Positions 53,501 through 62,500 of a stretch of 64,000 nucleotides of DNA are shown piece by piece; the stretch's first letter is position 1, and every line of letters starts with the position of its first letter. Below the pieces are notes generated by a model. It did not search any database. It saw nothing but the letters and a program-made list of their open reading frames with translations, and had not been told where the DNA came from. Both the position numbers and the translations under genes were made by a program. Origin of the DNA: Tubiluchus corallicola (taxonomy: Eukaryota; Priapulida; Priapulimorpha; Priapulimorphida; Tubiluchidae); NCBI GenBank assembly GCA_030141605.1, contig JAQGDQ010000047.1:186001-250000 (forward strand). Direction: 5' to 3'.

Positions 53501-56500
53501 AAGAAACTGTATATAAATGAATGACAATGTGCTGTATATTAATTATCAAATACTTTTCAGTGAAATTTTTAGCAGAATTAATGTAAATTTTTAAGCTTTT
53601 GCTTTTGTTTTATATTTTTGTTTGATACCTTCTAGGCTACTTTGCATATGTTAACCCTCTTACTAACAATCCTCATGAGAAAGGACGACTAAAGAGTCCT
53701 GAAACTGATTACACCGCACTGGGAGAATGCTTGGAGTTTTTTTACCACATGACCAACAATACAGGTATTCTGTATGTATACATGGAAGAGAATGGCCAAT
53801 TAGGAAACCCATTATGGGGTCAATCAGGTGATCATGGCAATGCCTGGAGGAAAGGATCGGTGACAATGAAACCAAAGTCATCTTCTTGGAAGGTCAGCAA
53901 TGGTTTTGTGTTTTAAATTGTGCAAAATTTTTCAATCTTCTGCTTCATGGTTTGGCAAATTGGTGCTCCAAATTCCAGGCTGTAAAGTTATCAAGGTTTT
54001 TAACCTTTGGGAGTTCAGTCTAACAGTTTTCTGAGCACCAAAAAATTTGTGTTTGAACAGTTACAGTTATTACTTTCTGGACATACTATTTTAATTCCTG
54101 GTAGACTGAATGATGGATGTATCATAAAAGATAAATGTATTTTTTTATAAATTATAAAAATTGTAATTGTGTGCATCAAACAAAGATGGCAACATTTCTA
54201 GAAACAGTCATATTTTGCTATACATATCACCTTAAACAAAGTTCGCAGCTACTCAAACTAAGGCATACTTACAGTAACGACCTAAGTAAGGATAATTACT
54301 GATACCAGCATTGATTTCGTGCATTGACATAGGTTCTCCTAATGCTTTCTCTGCCATATGACAAAAAATTACAAACTGGGCTTTTGAGCCATCCCATCAT
54401 AAAAGCAGCGTTGGATAGTAACTTGTTACTGCAGTTAGATTACTTTTTTTGGTAATGAGTAATATACTACAGTTAGGGCTATACTTTAGGGGTAAAGCTA
54501 CTAAACCTGTGTTATCTACCCATGAATAGCTATTTTAAATTTAGGCTATTTTGATCATTTTAATGCCTTGCTTTTGTTTATCTCTGCCACATAATTCCTG
54601 TACGCTGCATTGCATTATGACAGTTTATTACTTTATTTGACATTCAGATTGACTGCATCTAAAAACTTCTACAGCCGTAGCTGATTATTTTGTACATTCA
54701 ATGCTTGATCACATGCGTGGTACTGCCAGGCAATGTATATAGTTTAATAAAGCCAGTAACATGGCTGAATATTATTGTGTTACATGTTTTAGTCGTTTGC
54801 AGTGACGGCTGATGAAAAAGATCAGGTTTCGTCGTCAGCTCAGAAGCAGGAGCAGCTTTTTGAAAATTTAACATATTTTGGGAAATAAATGATTAGATTA
54901 GATATTTTGCTAGCATCATTTTTGTTTGTCATTATAAATTTCAATAATTTGTGTTGCTACTTATTGTAAGACTAGTTGCGCCAGTCAACACCAACGAATC
55001 TTTCTCGCAATTTGTCAATGAAAATGTTGCAGTTAATTTTGCTGGAAAATTATAGAGTGAATTAACCTAATAACAGATTTATGCATATTGGAGAAACAAC
55101 ACTCTGATTTCACTAAAACTAAACAGCTGCATGCGCATTTTTTGCCAAAGTATCACTAACGTATAAAACTAATGAGTAATCAGTAAGGAATAATTTGATT
55201 ACAATTTTTCAAAAGTAATTAGTAATCGTGACAAATTACTTTCCTAAAATAATAAACTCAACACAGCTTAAAAGCGTCCTGCTGAGTACTGCATTCACGC
55301 TTATACTGCGTAAAAGATATTAAAACATTAAAAAAAACTTACTGCATAGGCTGTGTTTGAAGCAGAAATCAGTCCAAAGCCGGTGCGAGAAGGAACCCTG
55401 GCAATAGATGATGTATGGTTTGAACCAGGAGATTGTCCTCCATATGGCAGCTGTACATTTGAACGTGATATCTGTGGGTATTATAATGATCGAAGCCAAG
55501 CTATATTAGATTGGCTGAGAGACAGTGGGAGCACCCCCAGTAGCAGTACCGGTCCAACTGTTGACCACACTTTAGGAACAGCGCAAGGTAAATGTTTATC
55601 ATAAGCATTTTTGCTCTTGCTTAACCAACCTGTGACTATGTGATTCATTTTGTATGTTCTTATCTTTCAGGGAATTAATAAATTGGTCATTTTTTGTATA
55701 TAGGTCATTATGTGTTTATTGAATCCAGTTCCCCAGCAAAACCGGGAGATAATGCAGTGCTTTATTCAAACGTGATGCCACCTTCGGCTTCTGGAGTATG
55801 CCTTAATTTCTGGTACCATATGTATGGTTCAAGTAAGTATTTCCAGCAATGAAAAATATTTAGTAAAATACTACCACTACTACTACTAATAATAATGATG
55901 ATGGTGCTGGTGGTGGCAGTGGCAGCGGTGGTAGTGGTGGTGGTGATGATGATAATAATGATGAATAACAATAATAATAATAATAAAAAGAACAAGAAGA
56001 ATATAAATAATTGAGTCTACAAAACATGTTCAAAAAAGACAGGTTGATTATGAATCGTTTGAATTTCTTTCTATTTTTTATAATGTTGTAAAATTTTGTT
56101 ATACCAACAAGTGAAAAAAATGAAACATGTAAAAGATACACGGATTGGCACAGGCAAAAACGATGATTTAAAGCCCTGCCCAAAATGTGGGTACCCGGCA
56201 CTCTTATGAACTGTTTACACAATCCGATAAAATCAGATTTTCGGGTGATTAGACGAAGTCAGATGAATCGGTTGCATGATCAGGTGAGACGACAAAATGG
56301 GATGGACCTTGCGTATAAAGGGAAATTTCACTTCCGACTTGTCGGAGGTGCGGAACTTTTCTTCCGTCTATTCAGCTTCCTGGTATTGTAATCTGTAATA
56401 AAATTTCTCACGTTCGCATGATGTCCTAATTATGAAAATCCACATTAAGTAGTGTAAATAAGAGAAACTGCAGCTACTCATTATTACGCATTATTTATAT

Positions 56501-59500
56501 AAGTCTTAAAATGGTTAGTTTATGTTTTGGCTTTGTAGCATACAAGGGCTTTTCCTGTTAAGAGAGACTGTGTGTGTGTGCGTGCGTGTGGGTGTGTGTA
56601 TGAAAGAGAGAGAGAGAGAGGGGGGGGACAGGGATTGCAGAGTGAGACAGGTAAAGTAAGAGAGAGAGGGAGAGCAGGAAGGGAAGGACAAGAGAAGAGG
56701 AAGAAAGAAAGTGAGCGTATGATAGAGAAAGGGGAATCCATGAGATTACTGCATTTAACAATTAAGACACATGATTAGATTACAAATTGTAGCATTTGGG
56801 TGTCTTTGTAAGCCAAATGTAACATTCAAACAGTATGCATTTGACAGACATCAATGTTAAAATTTACGTGCAAATGCAAGCTATTGAACGCTCTCTGCCA
56901 AATTTGTTGCTCAACAAAATCTGATAGAAATCAGATCATGTGAACCGGGCTTTACATTACCCAGTGTAGAAAATGCTGTCCAAAAAAACCAGCAACTGTG
57001 TTGTTGATTCATTGTTGATGAGTAGTTGTTGTGTTCAGCCGCTAACATGTCAATTTTTGCTTGTTTTGATAAGAATAAGTATCTGCCGGTGTATATTGAT
57101 TTTTGCTGTTTATTGATTTTTACGCAATGCGAAGTTTCAAAAACAACTTATGCCACTTTATTTTTAAACAAGATTGAAGTTTAATTTTGTGTTTACTGTT
57201 TAATGAACGGAGACTGAGTGGGTTACATATCAGGGACCGTGTTCTTTAAAGGGCAAGCAGAGACCTCATGTTTAGCGGTCTATGATTACTTAGTTCTGTG
57301 ATTGCAACACTCATGGGCAAAGTGAACACATATGTACGTTTGTGCATATGTAACATTTATTTCAGCAAATTTATATTGTAATGTCGTACTGTAAATATAA
57401 TCTTTACTTTACTTTTCTATGTACAGCCATAGGTCGCCTGACTGTCTATCAGGTCACAAGCACTACAGGTAGCTACCTAAATGGCCTAGTCATCGTAAAC
57501 ATTACAGGTAACCAGGGTAACGTATGGAAAGAGGCAAATGTGACACTAACCAGTAATGATGACTACCAGGTGACTTTTTATTTTGATTTTTTGGTAATTT
57601 TTTGCTCAAATTTAAGTTAGTGTTTATTTAGAACAACAATTCGTTGTCAAATTTGTATTGGGCTGTAGTGATGTTCGTGGCTTGCTAATAGTTACGACTA
57701 ATCTATGGATGATATTATTTGCTAATTGCATTGTAATGTTAGTGCTGTTTGTTATTATTGTAAACTTGAGAGGCGTATTTTTCCAAACGTCATGATACCA
57801 CGATACTGTAAAACTTACATGATTCCGTGAAAGAAAGTTCATTGAACTGCAGATTATCTATTTAAGTAATTCTAGTACATGCATCGGCAAATCCATACAT
57901 TCTAATTTCTGAAACAGGAGATGATGATTAACTCTATCAAAAGTCTTGCTAGCATCTACAAAGCACAAAAAGCAGGACTAGCATGACTTATGTACATATG
58001 AAGGATTTCCTTCAGCGCATATATACACCATCAATTCCATGTTTCTTCTTGAAACCAAATTGGTAATCAGATGCTCTTAAATTGGCCATAAACTTCTTTA
58101 AAATGCCTTGCTCGATAACTTTACTAATTATATCGGAGATAACTTATGGTCTATAGTTACCACAGCTAGTTATATACAAAGATTTGTTTTTAATAAGATT
58201 GTAATTAGTCTTCTGTTTATCAAGTGTGCATAAAAATCTATTGATTTTAGCCTGATTTATTAACAACACTGTACTTGATAAACCTCCTCCCTCTAACGAC
58301 TTTGTATTCGATATAGATTTATTTAGCCGTAGATTTAAATAAGGCATGTTGCTGATATGTTTGCTTTTGATTGCAGGTTGTTTTTGAAGCCACAGTTGGC
58401 ACGAGTTACTATGGCGACATCGCTCTTGATGATATATTCTTTCACGATGGTCTCTGCTTAGGCCATGTTGTAACAACTACAACAGACATAGTGCCTACCA
58501 CTGTAACGTATGGTATGTGCAAACTATTTGGAAAATATCGAATATGACACGCAGACTGGGTTATTAATGTTAGTGAAAATGTATTACGATTAATTTTTAT
58601 TTGCAACAAATGATCGGTTGTCTAAAAATTTGCAGATGCTTTAATGAATTGAAATGCAATAGTGATACTGATAGTAATGTATTTCTAGTTAGACTTGACT
58701 AAATAACAACTTATTACATATCTATTCTCTTAACATTCTTATGTTATGCTAAAACTTATGTGCAGTATTAGAATTTCCACTAGAATGAGCAGAAAATATT
58801 ATCAATGCTGTTAACAATACTTTGAAGAATATGTAATTAGAATCCATAAAAAGGTTGTTCTAAGTCCATTATAATTACGTTAAGAATTAATGAAGACGTA
58901 ACACATTTTCAACATTATTCTTTCCTAGTTAATTATTAACACTTTTCGGTGCAATGGCTTATTTTTTGCATAGCACCGTCGCAGTGGGACTGTGATTTTG
59001 AGCAAGCTGACACATGCAACTGGCAGTTTGATATAACAGCTGATTTCAATTATACATTACGACAAGGAAGTACGCCATCTGTAAACACTGGGCCAAGCGT
59101 TGACCACACAACTGGCACTTCATCAGGTAATCAATTAGTCATAACAGGTTGTTCTGTCCTATTTTAAGGGCAAATTCTGTATGGTCATTTTTCAGCAGTT
59201 TAGTAATCAGTGTAAATTTAGTCTTGTTATAATTATCTGATAATTTATTAGCTTTTGTCCAGTTCAGTTATAAATTTTAATTAATTCAGAATTAGTTTGG
59301 TTTTGGAGAGATGCAATGTTTCTGTCATCAGTAAACAGTTGGAGCTTAAACTGCTATAATTACAATTATTCACCTGCATGAACAGTAGACATATTATAGG
59401 CTTACAGCATGTTGTGTTTGTTATATGCGAATCTCCAGGCTGGTATATCTACATTGAAGTCTCTGGTGTCCAGTTTGGTAAAAGTGCTAGACTGCTGAGC

Positions 59501-62500
59501 AGCAACATGAACATTGACAACCAAGGAACGTGCATCAAGTTCTGGTACCACATGTACGGTTCAAACATCTACCGACTTAATGTGTATGCTAGAAAGGGTA
59601 AGTAGCTTACATTGGACCTTCAACATTTCTATAACTTATCACTTCAGTATCTATATGGTATTTAAAACATCTCGACTGCAGACAGAATACACGAAATATG
59701 AATAGCATGTCCTGAGAGCACCATGTTTGGATGTTGCTAAATTTGCTTAAAATGCATAAAACTGCTTCTCAAAGCTGCTCTATCGGATACGTCAGATTGA
59801 GTATAGCAATCTACCAACACTATTATTTTGTACATTTGAATTTCATTCAACCTGTGCTGTAATGTAGCTTTAATTGATGTATTAATGTCAAAAAAGATTT
59901 TGTAAAATTAATGCAACGTTAATAATATTCTGAAGTTAGGATATTAGGAAATCTGATTATTAAGAAACTGTATTAATTTTATGAATTGGCTTTTTATTTT
60001 GGCTATCCTAAATTGTATTTTCAGTCTTGGATTGACTAGTTAAAAACTTCAAATCCTGCTGATTTGTGGGGAAAGTCGAATAGCTAAGTGGTCATGGTAG
60101 GCAACTAATGTTCAACATAGCCTAGCTTGTTCAGTAAATGGATGAGTGACTGCAATAAAAACTGCTTCTGAGTGATATCATTTCTCATATTCAAATTTGG
60201 CTAAGATGTTCTGTAGGTCAATGCCTCATTTTGAAAGATTATCTCTGATAGCAAATTGGATTCCAGTACTGTTACAACATTTATCTTGCAGTGCATTTTG
60301 TAATGAATGAGGGAAACTGGCTTGTAATGTCCTAAAGTATACAAAAAGTGAGTTATAATCACTAGCCTGTCTATATAAATATTTTTATCTGTAATTGTTT
60401 AATTTCACAATAGTTTAATAATTTGCATTATTTTTGCCAAAACAGATGATGGCGACCTTGGATTGCCAGTATGGCAGAAGGAAGGAAATCAGGGTAATCA
60501 GTGGAAATATGCACAAGTGTTTCTCTCTGACTTGGGTACTCGTAAAATTGCTATGGAAGCTGTCGTCGGCACCAGTTTCTATGGCGATATAGCTCTTGAT
60601 GACATCACAGTCAACAGTGGTGATTGTCCACGTGCAGGTATTTATCATTTTTACTAGCAAGGAACTTGTATTGGCTCGAATTCTACATTTGTGTTTAATC
60701 AAATTTCTTTTTAAAAGTGCTTTAATTCTACTTAACATACCTATTTTTGTAACTGCACCATTTTTTTGATGCATAGTTTAACTCAAAATTATTATTATCC
60801 TATAATTGAATTGATTATCCTATAAATGAATCATTGGGTTTCCCTTTTTTCGTGCACATGCGTGACCTCTGATTGTGAATGAATTGGTTGAATAGTGACC
60901 TCCACTTAGGCATCACAGTTTTTAATGTCCCTGCGCAAATCTGTAAATATTTGTACTTCAAGAACTGAAATAAATTTGTTGGTGAATGTGTATGTCATAC
61001 TAACATCTTTTTGACATTGTTTATGAGATTGGTTTGGTGGTAAAAATCTTCCCATCTTGTTATAAATTAAGGTAATTCCAAATCAAATTCCTCTAGCTCA
61101 TTTATGCAAAATACTGTGAAGAACACTTAAAATGCATCCACATCTGTGAGCGCGTGACAATGAGGCGAGTGACACAATACGGGTAGTTTTTGTTGCACCT
61201 GTTATGTGGGTTGGATATTTCTAGCACAGAACAGTTATTAAGTATGTAATCACTTCTATAGACTATAATACACTTACAAAAATTTATGTTTACTATTAAA
61301 TTGCATAACTGATGTGAAAATCCTAGTAAACACTAGATTGTACATTATTCGGCAAAACTAGACCAGTAAGTAGCGACTCACCCTCTCATAATCCAGCCTA
61401 CTTCATTATACTGTATGTGCTATAGAAACAATAATAGTACAGTACAATCGAGGCACAGATTTAAATGCTGAGTTTAGATTTCGGACAAGCAGAATAGCGT
61501 GCTGGAATTCAGTGTTTGTCGACGGGAGGTATGTGGCATGGGTGAAGTTATTATTTTACGATTTTAGGACTGTGGTAAGACTTGCGGCAACTGAAAACTT
61601 TAAACTTGTACATAATTTTAGATGCCATAATTGTATCTTTTCATGTATGTATGTATCTTTTTGAATGCTATTTACTATTTTCAAGTTGTCCTGCTAGACT
61701 CAAGTGTAAAAGCACTTGGCAATTTCGCTTCGCCACAGTGTCCATATTCAATCGTGATTAGACTTCTGCTTAACCGCTGAAACTTACTTACTTCAAGTAT
61801 TAATTACTTCATTCTCGCAAAAGACGTGAAACTTGGTTGTCTTCACAGCAATGTACACATTTGAAATTTGCCAGAAAAAGTAAGTTATTTAATTTATCTA
61901 GCCATTTTATATAAAATGAACCACAAATTCATTTTGTAGGCATAATAATACGGTAAAAAAACTTCAATGTCTGTTGGGGTTATATTGGCCATTAACTATG
62001 AGGTTTCTATAACTACTTAATAGATACTTTGTTGATTATGATGTTGAACGAGTTGGGTGAATTAAGTGCCTTGTTTGTAACCTCGACGTCTTTTATAAGC
62101 CGTGTTTGTATGTTTTTGATTATATTAAATGTATAGTATTAATCTGCTCTACCTAAATGCATTTTTAATACTGATAAGCATTTTATAATGTTCTTCTTTC
62201 TTTGTTGGTAGTTTGAGAAAGATGTTAAAAATACCATTTGTTTAAATTTTCAATATTTCTTGTTGTACTTGGCAGATGCAACTTGTGATTTTGAAGCAAC
62301 TGACATCTGTAGTTATGAACACGACAACACAGGTGACTTCAACTGGATCCGACACAAGGGTCACACCGACTCCTCGGGCACTGGTCCAACTACAGACCAC
62401 ACTTATGGAACGACGTTTGGTAAGGGGTTAAATAGGAAACTGAATGAATATTAGATGTAGCAAACTTTTTTTGTAAAACATTCGTTATCGGGTGCAATGG

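Noticed and set aside
55762-56222. Two long - strand frames of 77 and 120 codons rich in I, V, T, S, P and L
   Set aside because: They read through the compound trinucleotide repeat and have no protein-like composition.
56520-56778. Overlapping frames on both strands, rich in Ser/Leu or Arg/Glu
   Set aside because: Translations of the TG/GA microsatellite.
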